Shown: piece by piece, positions 1 to 13,931 of the stretch
Position numbering within the stretch: the stretch's first letter is position 1
Layout of the letters: each line of letters opens with the position of its first letter
Assembly: GCA_010645155.1 (NCBI GenBank)
Contig: CM021319.1
Coordinates: 6,901,145-6,965,144, forward strand
Reading direction: 5' to 3'
DNA length: 64,000 bases
Origin: Tigriopus japonicus
Lineage: Eukaryota > Arthropoda > Copepoda > Harpacticoida > Harpacticidae
Translations under genes and position numbers: made by a program
The notes under the pieces: generated by a model
Database searches by the model: none
What the model was told of the DNA's origin: nothing
Seen by the model: only the letters and a program-made list of their open reading frames with translations

Positions 1-271
1 TAGAAAGTTATTCGTGCCTGTGATATTTCATGCTCATGTTTGCAATATTTCCATCGAGTGCCATCAAAGCACATCAATTCTATGCTTTACTGAAAATACG
101 GTTAGCGTAGTTTACCAAGTAGATCATCATCAAGATGGATCTTTGGAATACAGAACTATTGCTTTGGGAAATGTCTCAAGGCCTCGTTACACTTTAGTTC
201 ATTGGTCATGTGGAAAACATGTGCAACTGGGGTCTTGCTTTCAAGGTGCAATCTTTGATTTGATTTTGCAG

Positions 272-3582
<3,311 letters not shown>

Positions 3583-4133
3583 TATTTGTGGACCATTTTC
3601 ACATTGCTCGCACGCATTCACGCACGCATTCACGATCCAAGTGAGAACTGAACCGATCCAGAAAGAAAAAGCAGAACTGACAGGAGCTCTTCAATCCGGA
3701 GGAGTGCGCACTGCTACTCGGTTTATTGTTTATACGTTCGCCAAATCTTACTTGCACTTCTGTTTCCTTTTGAATGTTGAAATGAATTAAAACACCCGCT
3801 TATTTGTGCCAAGTACTCTTGAGAAAACATCCATTTTCTGTTATGTAAGACAACTGAATAGTCTGAATGACGAGGCTAGTGATGCGAAATATGATATCTA
3901 GTGGGTGCATTTTGATTGCGTCACGGTGCGTGATTGAGCTAAAGAAATTGATGTGAAGTTCAAACACATTTGAGACTAGTGTGAGTAGTAAAGTCAATGC
4001 TACACTTGTACTCGAGTTACGTTAGTTGGGGCACGAGCCAAGAATTGTTATGTCAATTAGAATGTGTTTTTAGATCATACTTGATCATTTTCTTTAACAT
4101 AGTTGTTGGCTCACAAAAGCTGGTTTTGTTCTA
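3583..4133. other. Membralin 3' UTR and downstream spacer
   Basis: A weak AATTAAA-like signal lies at about 3785. A short ACGCATTCACGCACGCATTC tandem occurs at about 3610. No coding evidence is seen. Confidence 0.4.
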
Positions 4134-4518
4134 CAGGGTCGGCGGCCCAAGTGTAAACCCGTTAGGACCATCAAAAGTTTTGTAGTTTTTGATAGATTTT
4201 TTTCAAATTTACATTCAAAGAATCCCAATGTATTGAGGAATAGAAATTGTGTGATTCAATATTCCTGTTGAAACCCTTGAGTACGGATGAGATCATGCCA
4301 TCAATGAAGTAATTGGGACAGTTGGCACAGTGCCTTGCATTTGTCCCTCAAGGAGAGAAAGGCAGAATTTTGGGTTGGAATGGACTCTTTGGTACCCCAG
4401 CATGTCTCAATTTTAAGGATGGACCAAGTAAATAAGTCTATGAGCCTCAATAAGATCTGAAACAGACCCTAGTTACGTACTAATAATGTCAAAATCTACA
4501 CTTGGACCGCCGACCCTG
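4134..4518. mobile_element. MITE-like element with about 22-bp terminal inverted repeats
   Basis: The left end CAGGGTCGGCGGCCCAAGTG (4134 on) is matched in inverted orientation by CACTTGGACCGCCGACCCTG ending at 4518, one mismatch apart. Length is 385 bp with no coding capacity. The CAGGGTCGGC start resembles hAT-type termini (family knowledge). The flanking 8-mers do not match, so either the target duplication has decayed or the exact ends differ slightly. Confidence 0.65.
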
Positions 4519-4561
4519 GATATTATAGATGAAAGCATTTTTGCCAATCAATTTCCAATGG

Positions 4562-4827
4562 CTCTATTTCAGGGGTCGTCGACCACTTTTGGGTTAAGGC
4601 CCAACAAATTTCATTACCTGTTACCAGGGGACCACCAAACAGACGTTGGTAGGTTCAGGGGCCCACAATTTAACGATCAAAGAGCTTTGGGTCCACGAGT
4701 ACAGTAATATGGAGGTCTCGCGGGCCCACAATTTTGGACCTTCCCCATAGCTCCTGGGCCCACAAAAGACCACCCTTGGGCCCACATGTGTGCCGCGGCC
4801 CACAGGTTGCCGACTCTTGCTCTATTT
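4562..4827. mobile_element. Non-autonomous hAT element with 8-bp target duplication
   Basis: The element spans 4570-4819 (250 bp). It starts CAGGGGTCGTCGACC and ends GGTTGCCGACTCTTG, which are imperfect inverted copies of the hAT terminus CAGGGGTCGGCAACC. It is flanked by perfect 8-bp direct repeats CTCTATTT at 4562-4569 and 4820-4827. The interior is rich in GGGCCCAC motifs, as is common in these elements, and encodes nothing. A related truncated copy lies at about 24113-24247. Confidence 0.85.
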
Positions 4828-6217
4828 GATCACCGATCTCAGATTCTGCAATCAGAGTACTGGTACATGGAATAAGAACAAGGGCTGAACCCCTTTAAAA
4901 ATGAAAAATTTCGCCCTTTCGTGAAAAAATACTAGAAGAGGGACACCTCTTTCATATCAGTTTTGAGGAGAGCATGACCTTTGATTGTGATGTTGCTTTT
5001 CTTTGAAAATTGAAAGAGGCAGTTCAACTCAACTTGAAAATATCACATTTACAGAATTTATTCATTCTTGCTAGTAATCAGAAAATTCACTGATTCTTAC
5101 GTTTACTACGTGGTTGGTAATGATGAGTTTAGAGTTCGATTTTTAGCATAGTGTTGCCATATTAGTCCTTGTTTTAGTTTTTGGGTCAAAAGCTTACCAC
5201 AACCCAACTCTTCAAAAGGGAAGGGACACAAAATCTGAGTCAAAATTACCAGCATTGCCCACTCGAAACTTCAGAAACGGGTCGTCACACTTTCGTCACA
5301 AATTTTGGGAATCCTTCAAATTCAACGTTCATATTGAAACGAAAATAAAAACTAGCTTCACAAGACACATGTCGCAATCAAATTTGATGTTATGGATTAA
5401 CCACGTTGTGTACTTACCTAGCTTGAACATCCGGTTAAGTTGTAGTTTTTGTTTTGAAATGGAGCATTTGCCTAATTGAGAACTGTGAGCTGACAGGAAG
5501 CTGCCCCTTGATTTTGAGTATCTTTTGACGATGGAGAATTGCAGTACGTGTACTTCGAAAATGTGAATGGAGAATGCATTCAATCACATTCTAGATTTCG
5601 CATTCTCACCTGTCCTCTACAGATATTTTCCTTAAGCTGGTGTACAAGGGACACATAACTTGTTTTGTTCACGTCCATGCCTAGACTGAGAAAAGGATGA
5701 AGTTACTGATATATGCACTGAAGTGTTCATCTAATTATCACACGATTATCTTCTTTTATGATGATGAAATAGGCCTGGCAATTCCTGGGTGCCCAGAACC
5801 AAATGACACCTGAAGTGCTTGAAAATACTTACAAAGAAAAGTCAAAGGCTTACTCTATCTGCGTTTTAATTAAAGGGTCGGCTTTATTGCTAATACGAAA
5901 AAAGAGCGCCAAACCGATTCCAAGTGCATCATCGTAAAATCATCAATGGCATGAAGAAAAAAATCAGCAAAAAACGACCCGACATATATTTAGACAAATA
6001 TCCTCTTTAGAAATGTTTTCTCTTAAATATCAACAATACCACCTCCTGTGTTCATAATTTACCTTCAAAAAAAGCTTTTGATCTTTTACTTCGACTGTGC
6101 CATCATTGGCAGATTCAAATATTTTTTGGGCTCATTTAAGAGAAACATTTGTGCTCGGGCATTTTAAATATCAAAAAGCACAAACAGTTTGAAAGTTGGC
6201 GTCATTTGCAAGTGTAG
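4828..6217. other. Intergenic, no gene seen
   Basis: AT-rich spacer with short chance ORFs only. It contains the divergent repeat fragment at 5150-5192. No promoter, RNA gene or coding exon can be supported. Confidence 0.5.
5150..5192. repeat. Divergent fragment of the 305-bp MITE family
   Basis: AGTGTTGCCATATTAGTCCT and the following bases are nearly repeated at 42161-42205. In reverse complement they also resemble the interior of the MITE copies at 6218 and 38809. It is read as an old fragment of the same repeat family. Confidence 0.45.
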
Positions 6218-6522
6218 TAGTGATGTGTGTCGAATCAGGCGTGCGGCCATTTTTGACTCGGAAGTATGTCACTGCAAAAAAGGCAGGTTGTTAAGAACTT
6301 TTTGAAAAGACCTAAACAAGGACCAATTTGACAACACTGGAACTAGTTCGATTTCGAGTTCCATCGATAGTTATAAAAATGGATTTCGAGTCGGCAGTGC
6401 TGCCATATTTTATGGTAGATAAGGTTTATTGCCTGTTGAAAGTTGAGTTGTGGTTAGATTTTTGACCATAAAAACCAAAAAGGCCAAACTCTGCCAAAAA
6501 TCCAACTCGAAACACATCACTC
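6218..6522. mobile_element. 305-bp MITE, copy 1
   Basis: The left end TAGTGATGTGTGTCGAA and the right end TCGAAACACATCACTC are inverted repeats of about 16 bp. The interior matches copy 2 at 38809-39112 almost end to end, including a shared AACTAGTTCGATTTCGAGTT block. It is non-coding. The family was recognised from the two copies in this window, and the superfamily is not assigned. Confidence 0.8.
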
Positions 6523-6705
6523 ATCAGTAAAGTGTAGTATGTTGATTTTAGGCTTGCTTGGGCAACTGGCTGGCTGTCTACTCTTACTTCGGCAGAATTC
6601 TTAACAACCGTTCAGCTGATTTTTTGGTTTGTTGCTCACGCTTACATGGGCATTTTGCAAACAGTGCGCCCTCTGACGAAATATACTGGTAAACTATGTT
6701 TAGTG

Positions 6706-6866
6706 AGGAACCACTGTACTTCAGGACGGATTTCAAAAATACACACTAGGTCCGATCATTGTACTAAAATGTGAGGTTTCTGCAACAAATTGTTCCGTTG
6801 AATTTCCATTGTACTAATCGGACCTACTGTGTATTTTGAAAGTAATCCTGGCTTGAGCCATCCTTG
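6706..6866. mobile_element. 161-bp interspersed element, copy 1
   Basis: Nearly identical to 25699-25863. It runs from AGGAACCACTGTACTTCAGG to GAGCCATCCTTG and carries a large internal inverted repeat: CACACTAGGTCCGAT on one side, ATCGGACC and GTGTGTATTTTGAAA on the other. Flanking TTTAGTGA (left) and TTTAGTCC (right) suggest a partly decayed 8-bp target duplication. No ORF. Confidence 0.75.
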
Positions 6867-7690
6867 ATTTAGTCCTCCCCTTGGTCATTCTCTTGAACGT
6901 CCATTGGTTTTTATTCGAAAATATTGCTCATTCGGTGTTGTAGGAGCCAAAGACAAACTCTTTTATATTTCTCCAAAACTTTATTCTCTATCCTATTAAT
7001 CTATTTCGAGATTCAGTTTCTATCCATAACTTCATCGTCCAGGAAACCGATTAAATGCATCCAACCATTGCATCATAAAATCATTCCTTTGTGATATATT
7101 TTTGTAGCCGTTTCATTCACCATATCCAAATTGTGCCAGCCTCAATGTGTTTCCAATCGGAATTGGAGCCAATCTGTGGAAACAGAAGACAGATCTTTAA
7201 GATACACAAACGTCTCAGGGGGGAAATGGACCGAAAATATCTCGAGGGGAATCCGCCGTGAAACCCAGGGTAGGGAATTTCTCCTCATTCACTTGTTTTC
7301 AGGTGAGAAGATTGATGAAAACATGGAAGCTCTCTGTAACCCCTTCAGATTTCTCTTTCTTTGTGTCCAATGAGCATATTTAAACGGTGTCTTATCAAAG
7401 TTTGTCCCCACTTTCTCCACTTCATTTTGAAACGTCGTCCGATCATGTTTACACAAGATCTTGTCAGGGCAAAGTAGAAGATACTCGAAATCAATCCAGG
7501 TAAGCTCATCATCAAACTCAGGTAAGATTCAATTTTAGCTCTTGGGAGAAGCGATCCATTCGAGATTGTTGACAAACGAGGTGTGAACGGGATGAGTTAC
7601 ACTTGTAAATCCATTCCCAGGGTAGATGGATGGATGGGTGGGTGGGGATGTTTTTGTTGGCCTTGTGAGAGGGTTGGGAGAGCTTTGAAT
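6867..7690. other. Intergenic spacer upstream of the coiled-coil gene
   Basis: No supported gene; the open frames at 7131-7373 (+) and 7345-7575 (-) lack splice or family support. The stretch around 7618-7650 is GGATGG/GGTGGG-rich. Confidence 0.4.
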
Positions 7691-7694
7691 TTAG

Positions 7695-7731
7695 TATATA
7701 CTTAAACGGGTCTCTTCATTAGTCGCCAGTT
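7695..7731 (+). promoter_or_regulatory. Candidate core promoter (TATA plus initiator)
   Basis: TATATACTTAAA begins at 7695. A CCAGTT initiator-like site with its A at 7728 lies 33 bp downstream. The start codon of the coiled-coil gene follows at 7917, so the leader would be about 190 nt. The spacing fits a TATA-dependent promoter, but no expression data are available. Confidence 0.4.
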
Positions 7732-7847
7732 CGGTTTGGGAGGAGGATCTGAAGCATCATTAGCAACTCTTTCGTTCGTTCGTCCGTCCGTGTTCTTGTC
7801 GACGCCAAGATCGTCACCGATTTCTGCTACTGTCAACATCCCGACTA

Positions 7848-7892
7848 ATGAAGTTCCAAGTCACTTTTTGGGAGAGGACGAAATCGTTTTGA
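7848..7892 (+). other. Upstream ORF in the leader of the coiled-coil gene
   Basis: An ATG at 7848 opens a 14-codon frame (MKFQVTFWERTKSF) that closes at 7892, 24 bp before the main start. If the predicted leader is right, it could dampen translation of the main frame. Confidence 0.3.
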
Positions 7893-7916
7893 AGTGCGTG
7901 AGTGCGAGCAATCAAT

Positions 7917-10900
7917 ATGGGTCGATCTGATTATAGTGGGAAGAGGAATTGCTGTGGGTGTCGAAATTGCTCATGGTTGCCTCATATTCTGTCCATTGTG
8001 TCCACGTCCTTGTCCATATTCATCTTTTGGATGAGTCTTTATAAGTAAGTTTGCTACGAGGATGTTCTTTTTAAATCTAGTTTTTTGAAATGTTGTTTTA
8101 GATTAGGAGAAGATTTCATAGTTATTGGTGGTTTTTGAAAACACAAATTCAAGGACAATGGAACATTATCATTCAAGATTCGGAATTCTTTTTAATTGAA
8201 AAAGGAAACAGACCTGTACGGCAAAATTTATTCTTTTACTGAAAAGAAAATTGGTGTTGCTTGATGGACCTATTCCGTCCATCAATTGTTGAAAATGCAA
8301 TATTGTTGTCGTGTTTATCCTTAAATCTTGAATACAAATTATCCCACATGGATATCTAAAAGTTAAGGTTTCAGAAATGCATTTCAACTTTTTTATCTGT
8401 CTTTAGACTAGAGCCATTATAGATGGAAGGGCATGCCCATGAAGTAGGTTGACTCTTCCCACTTAGGACCAAACGTCTTCGCCTAGTTAAAGAAGACAAA
8501 GTAAAGGACACAAAAAGAGCAAAGTAGTAGGTCGGATGCTAATGTCACTACTAATTCAAATGGTTCAAGAGTATTGAAGTATAGTCAAGCAAGACGTGCA
8601 CAAACATAGTTTTAGAATAATACCAGTATTGCAATGCAGGCAGTGTAACAAGTCTAATCGTACTTGAGCGTGGTTAATTTTATTAAATTGTAGTTTATTC
8701 AAGCTCCTTGAGTCAGTGCAGTTAACATCTGACCTTAAATTGACAACATATTTTCAACACCATCGCTAATTTTGCAAGTAGTTTTTTTTCAAATTCTTGT
8801 GCTTTTTTAACATTTTCATTCAAGTTTTGCGCTGTGACAAACATTTGATGCTCAGTGGATGGAGAAACAAAACCCAAAATTTCATGCGCATGCTTTTTTA
8901 TAGTGGCTCTACTTTGGACACCCGAACTCCTTTCCATTAAGTCTTTCTTCTTGCACCATTAAACCACAAACGTTTAAATAGATTAATTCTATGTTGTAAA
9001 TCATTTCTCGTGAGCCAAATCACAAGATCAAAGAACAACCCAAACCTAAAGTAAACCCATGTTTGAACACGAAAACTTACAAGAACTGGGTGTTTATTTA
9101 GGTTCCAGGAATACCAATGGAGACTGAATGAAACTGATCAACAGAGGAACTTGACTGAATGGAAATTGGTGGAAGGCAATGCAGCTCAATGGAAGTCCCT
9201 GAAAGACCTTGAATCCATTTTAGGAGTTCAGGGTTTGCTACTACGGGATTTGGAATTGCGGGTCAACCAATCCCAAGGGCCTGATCTTTTGCCCGATTAC
9301 GAATATGACACCCTCCTTGAACGGATCGACAACTTTGAAAGACAATATAGAGGGGCCTTGAATTGGGTCCATAACAAGGTCAGTTGATTGAACGTGCTCT
9401 TTGATGGGGAAGTTGGGGGAATTCATTCGATGTCTGGAGGAAAAATACGTATTTGTTCGTCGCTCATGACCTCTTATGTTATGTTAGTTAGTTGGTTGAT
9501 TGCGAATGGCTCTTCATTCACAGTTTGAAGAGCTTTCCCTCTTGAGCTCCAAAGGCAACCAATAAACACCTCCTCATCCTTCTGCTTCATCCAAGAAGAG
9601 GGGGTGTAATTGAATCCAATCACTCAGCTCATGAAGAGCGATGTCTCTTTCTCTCCATCCAAATAGCGAACCGTTAGAAGTGGTCAAAGCAAATTGAAAA
9701 TAAACAGGAGGTCCAAGCAAGTACTTGACCAAATAAAATCAATACCACTCCATGCCAGTGGTTGTTTGGTGACTTGATGCTCTTCGAAGCCCCCCTTTTT
9801 GAGTCTTTCAACATTTATCCAAGTTCTAGAATTTCTTTGGGAAAGGAGAGATCAGATTGGAGCCTCATAAATCATGGGGTCGGGCAATCCCCAATGACCT
9901 AATGTGGTCCACAAATCACATTAGTCATCTAAAAAAGGGGGAAGGATTCCATTTCACTTCATACCAATCCGAAAATAATCAGCCTTTCCCGTTTCCAGAT
10001 CTCGCTACTGGAAAACGAAACTCTCATAAAGATTGGTATTGAGTTGGAAAGTTTAAAGTCCAGAACGGATGAGGGTAAGCAAATTGATAATGCCCACACC
10101 CAGAGTATCAATGACATCAAGGGACGCTTGGAGGCAGTCTTTGATGAGCTTGAGTCGAATAATGTGGCCTTGGATTACCAAAATCGAACTTTGGAGGTGA
10201 TTGTTTTGGATTTGGAATCCCTTCAATCCACGACAGAAAACCTCTTAAACACGGAACCTCCGGAAACAAATCTCACCAACCTCGTCGAAAACGCCTCTAC
10301 AAAGCTACTCGACTTGCAAGATGAAATCCAATTGGTAAAACAATTTTGCTTTTTAAGTAATGAAACTCGCCTAATTCGTTTGTCTGTCAAGTGCACTATT
10401 GATTATTTAGCAGAAATATGTTTCAATCTCATGATAATGAAATCAATACTGGTTGAAATTTGCAAGTCCTTAAAATAATTACCAACTATTGGCTTTGTGC
10501 CCACCTTTGGGCAAGATCCAAGAAGCTCCCATTAGTTTTTAGTTAGACATGCTTGCAATGATTTTCCCGAAATGCATCCTTATTATTTTGGGTCACATCG
10601 AGCAGAATGCAAGATACACGAAATTTGCATTTTGATGACTTCTGGACCGTGTGCGTTCCTTGATTAACTCTGCAGCAACGCCTTTGCTTGTTGATAATCA
10701 ACTTTTCTTGGACTTTTGTTCCACAGATTCTGGCTCAAATTCAAGATCTGAATTCCACTTTCTTGGCCGACAGAGACTTGGCTTCTACCAAGGTGAGTTC
10801 AAGACAATTTAATTTCTCGATTTGTCTCATTGTCAATACTTTCCGACAAAAATCTAAAAGCAGTAACTCAGTAATTAATTGAATTTTTAATGCAAGTACA

Positions 10901-11498
10901 TGCTAGTAATAATACCGTTGAAATGGGAATCCAGTTATTTTTGTCCAAGATGGGCTGTGTATTTTTTGTATTTCTTGTCTTCTGCGTTTGTGGTTTTGCA
11001 TGAGGTAAGCTTTTACTATATTTTTTAAGGACATACTAACTTTATTTCAATTGAATGCATTGGACGTGCATTGCTCATTTGTACTAGATTACAACCCAGG
11101 TGAGATTACTCACTCAATGCTCAGTTTGGGTCCATTTGTCAAGTTGAAAAGATGATGCTAATTTAGTTTTTCTTTACAAATGGTTTAATAGATTTTCTGG
11201 CTTATTCTATCAGGATGTGGACGAGCCTGCCTTCGATCTTCAACTTTCCATCATCCAATTGAATCAGAGCTACGACTCCCTTTACGAGACTATGGAGGAT
11301 TTGAAAGTTCGTCTTAACACTACTGAGGAAAGGTTGGGAGATAACTCAAAGCGCTTAGAAGATAACATTGTGACCGTGAAAAGTGTCAGAGAAAACGTCC
11401 TCAGGTTCAATCTTTTGCCACGGAATGTCTCTGAACTACGAGAAGAGGTTCAAAATGTCTGGGCACATATCCTCAATACCACCAACAATGGAGAATAA
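7917..11498 (+). CDS. Type II membrane coiled-coil glycoprotein, unrecognised family
   Basis: Five exons: 7917-8044, 9102-9378, 9999-10334, 10727-10792 and 11214-11498. All have GT/AG borders and joining phases, giving 363 residues. The N-terminus MGRSDYSGKRNCCGCRNCSW is basic and has a CCxCxxC cluster that could be palmitoylated or bind metal. One hydrophobic segment at residues 21-41 (LPHILSIVSTSLSIFIFWMS) lacks a signal-peptide start, so a cytosolic N-terminus and extracellular or lumenal C-terminus are inferred. The rest is almost entirely heptad-like coiled coil with at least ten N-glycosylation sequons (for example NETD, NLTE, NQSQ, NRTL, NASTK, NSTF, NTTE, NVSE), which supports an external location. 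There is no recognisable head domain. The shape recalls the stalks of class A scavenger receptors or laminin coiled-coil arms, but I claim no homology. The start is the first Met before the membrane segment. Confidence 0.8.
8409..8911. mobile_element. TA-flanked MITE inside intron 1, copy 1
   Basis: The element is 8411-8909 (499 bp). The ends GAGCCATTATAG and CTATAGTGGCTC-like TATAGTGGCTC are inverted repeats, bounded by TA on both sides (8409-8410 and 8910-8911). The right half resembles the element at 57545-57805 (shared CTTGTGC/CTTGAGC, then TTTTCATYCAAGTTTT). It lies in the first intron of the coiled-coil gene. It is non-coding; TA duplication fits a Tc1/mariner or similar mechanism. Confidence 0.65.
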
Positions 11499-11567
11499 AA
11501 GTGACATGGGAAGCCAATGGTGGTATTTAGAATGCAAAGCTCGCTTGTGTCTGATCTTTGTAATGAA

Positions 11568-11573
11568 AATAAA
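11568..11573 (+). terminator. Poly(A) signal of the coiled-coil gene
   Basis: AATAAA lies 70 bp after the stop codon and is followed by a GT-rich stretch (TTGTTTTGTGGTGTT), the usual downstream element. Confidence 0.7.
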
Positions 11574-12231
11574 ACTAATTGTTTTGTGGTGTTCCAAACC
11601 CTGAGCTCATTATTGAGGAAGTCCTTAAATGTCAAGTGATTCGATTTCGTTGGGCTTCACCACCTAAATTGTCATGTGGGCTTTCTTTGATGATTCCTGC
11701 ACCCTTTTCTAGATATGGCAACAACACTTGTCAATTAGATAAGCGGGGCTTCTCGTTTGAATGCTTCTGAAATTAAACTATTCGTGGATTGACTTTGCAT
11801 TAGTTGATTGAGCGACAGTTTCAAGACAAAGAGAAAAACTGTTCGAGCAGCTTACAAGAAAAAAGGGGTTCGAGTTTTCGGCTCTTGAATAAAATTGTTT
11901 CATCAAGCTCATCTTGACCAAGGAGTACTCTACCCTGGAGGTAGACTGGGCACAAGTTCAAGACAACGAAAGGGCGATGCCAGCAAGACATTTCCTTATA
12001 GAAAATGAGGTTCAAAATCAATTTGAGCGATATTTCTGACTGAAAATTAATTACTATATATTTGTAGGTTATTATTTCTAGCAATTAAATGTCCCAAAAT
12101 ACCAAGAAAGTAAAACTGGACAGTTACAAAACTTGAAGATAGAGAAAGGAACATGAGAAAACAACAGTATATTTCAGCAACAAAACATAACAATAAACAA
12201 GTACATATTCCAATGTCCACGAATGTTTCTC
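11574..12231. other. Spacer between the coiled-coil gene and the transposase relic
   Basis: No coding or RNA feature can be supported. It may contain the degraded 3' end of the P-like element. Confidence 0.4.
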
Positions 12232-13931
12232 TTAGGACTGAGACTGCAATTTATTTATTATCTTGGCCCCTGGGCTGGATTTGGGGATGTCAAACTGTTT
12301 CGTCTTTTCCTTGCTGCCGTAAATTTCAGAGTTCTGTTCTTTGGCAAAAATAACTTCGTAAGAGTGACCTTTACCACAAGAGGCTTCCAAAATGGAAGCT
12401 GCATCAAATGAGCTTCCAATGATCAAACAAAAGCTTTTGGCAAACACCTCTCTTGGGTGTTGGCATTCTAAAAGAAACTTCTTGCTTTCCTGGTTTGCCA
12501 TGATTTCCACAATTGATTTGCTCCAAAAAGCTCTCTCAAGGGCCATTGGTAGTTGAGGCTTTTTCATCTTCAAGGTTTAAAACTATGAAGGTTTTGCCCT
12601 GTGACACCAAGTTTGGGCATTGGGTACACTTCACTCGACGATCGCACAAGATAACCAGCAATGTAGAAACCAATACTGCTGTCTTCAATGGACTCCAAAT
12701 GAGTGACGGGAAGAAACTTGAGCATCAATGGAAGTTTTATAGCGGCGTTTCACCTTTGGACACTGATTTGGGGCCAACATTTTTTTAATGTCACAAACGT
12801 GCATGTTGTCAAAGTTCAACAAGGATCAAACTTATATTAGCTTATTCACTCCACGGCTTATCAGACTCTAGAATCTGTCGGTAAGAAGTAAAATAATTAC
12901 CTCCCGAAAGTTGTCGGTACCAACCAAATCAGGCTGATTGAAATGATTAGATTGAAATTTCCCAAAAGGTACATTTTGGATCTCATGCCTATGTAACATA
13001 TCTTTGGCATATTCTTGGAGAGTTTTGGTGGACAAAGTCATGGCAAGCATGGTGGGAGATGTGAGACCTTACTGCTCTTTTCCCTGGCCTTCTAATTTCG
13101 AATTCCAATCAGAGAACCAAAATGAAAATTTTGAAAGAAATTTCAAGTTATCATCCTAAACTGAATAAATTGAGGCACGGGATGGGTCACGTTTTTGTGT
13201 GTGAAGGACGGCACTTTTAGGGTTCACCACTTTCCACCACTTATTTATCAATTTCGGGAACTTCAATGTGTCTTTCCACGGTTTATCTGTATTGTTGATG
13301 TAAAATTCCACGTGATTTTGTTTCACCGTATTGAAAGTCTAGGAGTCTTGGACTATTCGGTTAAGGCTGTTTTTATCTTCATTAAAGTATTCTCCATAGC
13401 TCTTCAAGGCTGCCAAAATATTTAGTATTTCCCATAAGTATTCGATTCGATCTCGGGTTGTCACACTTGCAACAGAGGATTGGGGGATGATCACGTTTTG
13501 GACTTGCATTTTCAAAGGTGCCATATTGAAATATTTGTTAGATGAAACAAGATATTGATCTGGCCAGTTCCTCTTTCCTTAATGTTAAGAAAAAGGAGAC
13601 AGTTTGGCTTTTTGACGACTGAGATGCCTTCTGGCAAGCCAAGGGTGTGTTGCTAGAACATGATATCCTCAAGGGACTTTAAGTGTTCATCCTCAAGAAA
13701 CACCTCATCCTAAGCTTCCTCCTTTTGAATTTGAAGGGCTTGTCGGGCTCCTGAAGTAGCGAACCTCTGTCTGGTTCCGTGATGGCTTTGGCGTGGTCGA
13801 AAGATATCTTGAAACTCGCTGAACGGGTCACTTGGAACCTTGTGCATGGAGATCTGCGGATCTGGAGGTGGGCTTCTGTACCTTGACCAGTAGCCAGACC
13901 TGCAACCAGGTGCAGCACAAGTGTTCACCAT
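12232..13931 (-). pseudogene. Broken THAP/P-element-like transposase
   Basis: Read from 13931 down. The protein begins MVNTCAAPGCRSGY...ISMHKVPSDP, the first half of a THAP zinc-binding domain (CxxxxC then HK.P.DP). The second half is missing: the frame shifts into a proline/serine stretch (RYLSTTPKPSRNQ) like the linker that follows THAP domains. Next come MAPLKMQVQN (about 13524), then after an in-frame TAG (about 13340) KFPKLINKWWKVVNPKS (about 13240), and LSTKTLQEYAKDML with VPFGKFQSNHFNQP (13050-12920). SIEDSSIGFYIAGYL follows (about 12690), then after a frameshift RRVKCTQCPNL, and finally a 113-codon C-terminal open frame. This order matches P-element/THAP9-type transposases. Several stops and frameshifts make it a non-functional relic. 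Terminal repeats were not found. Confidence 0.8.

Noticed and set aside
12513..12788. Plus-strand 91-codon frame
   Set aside because: It is antisense to the P-like transposase relic.
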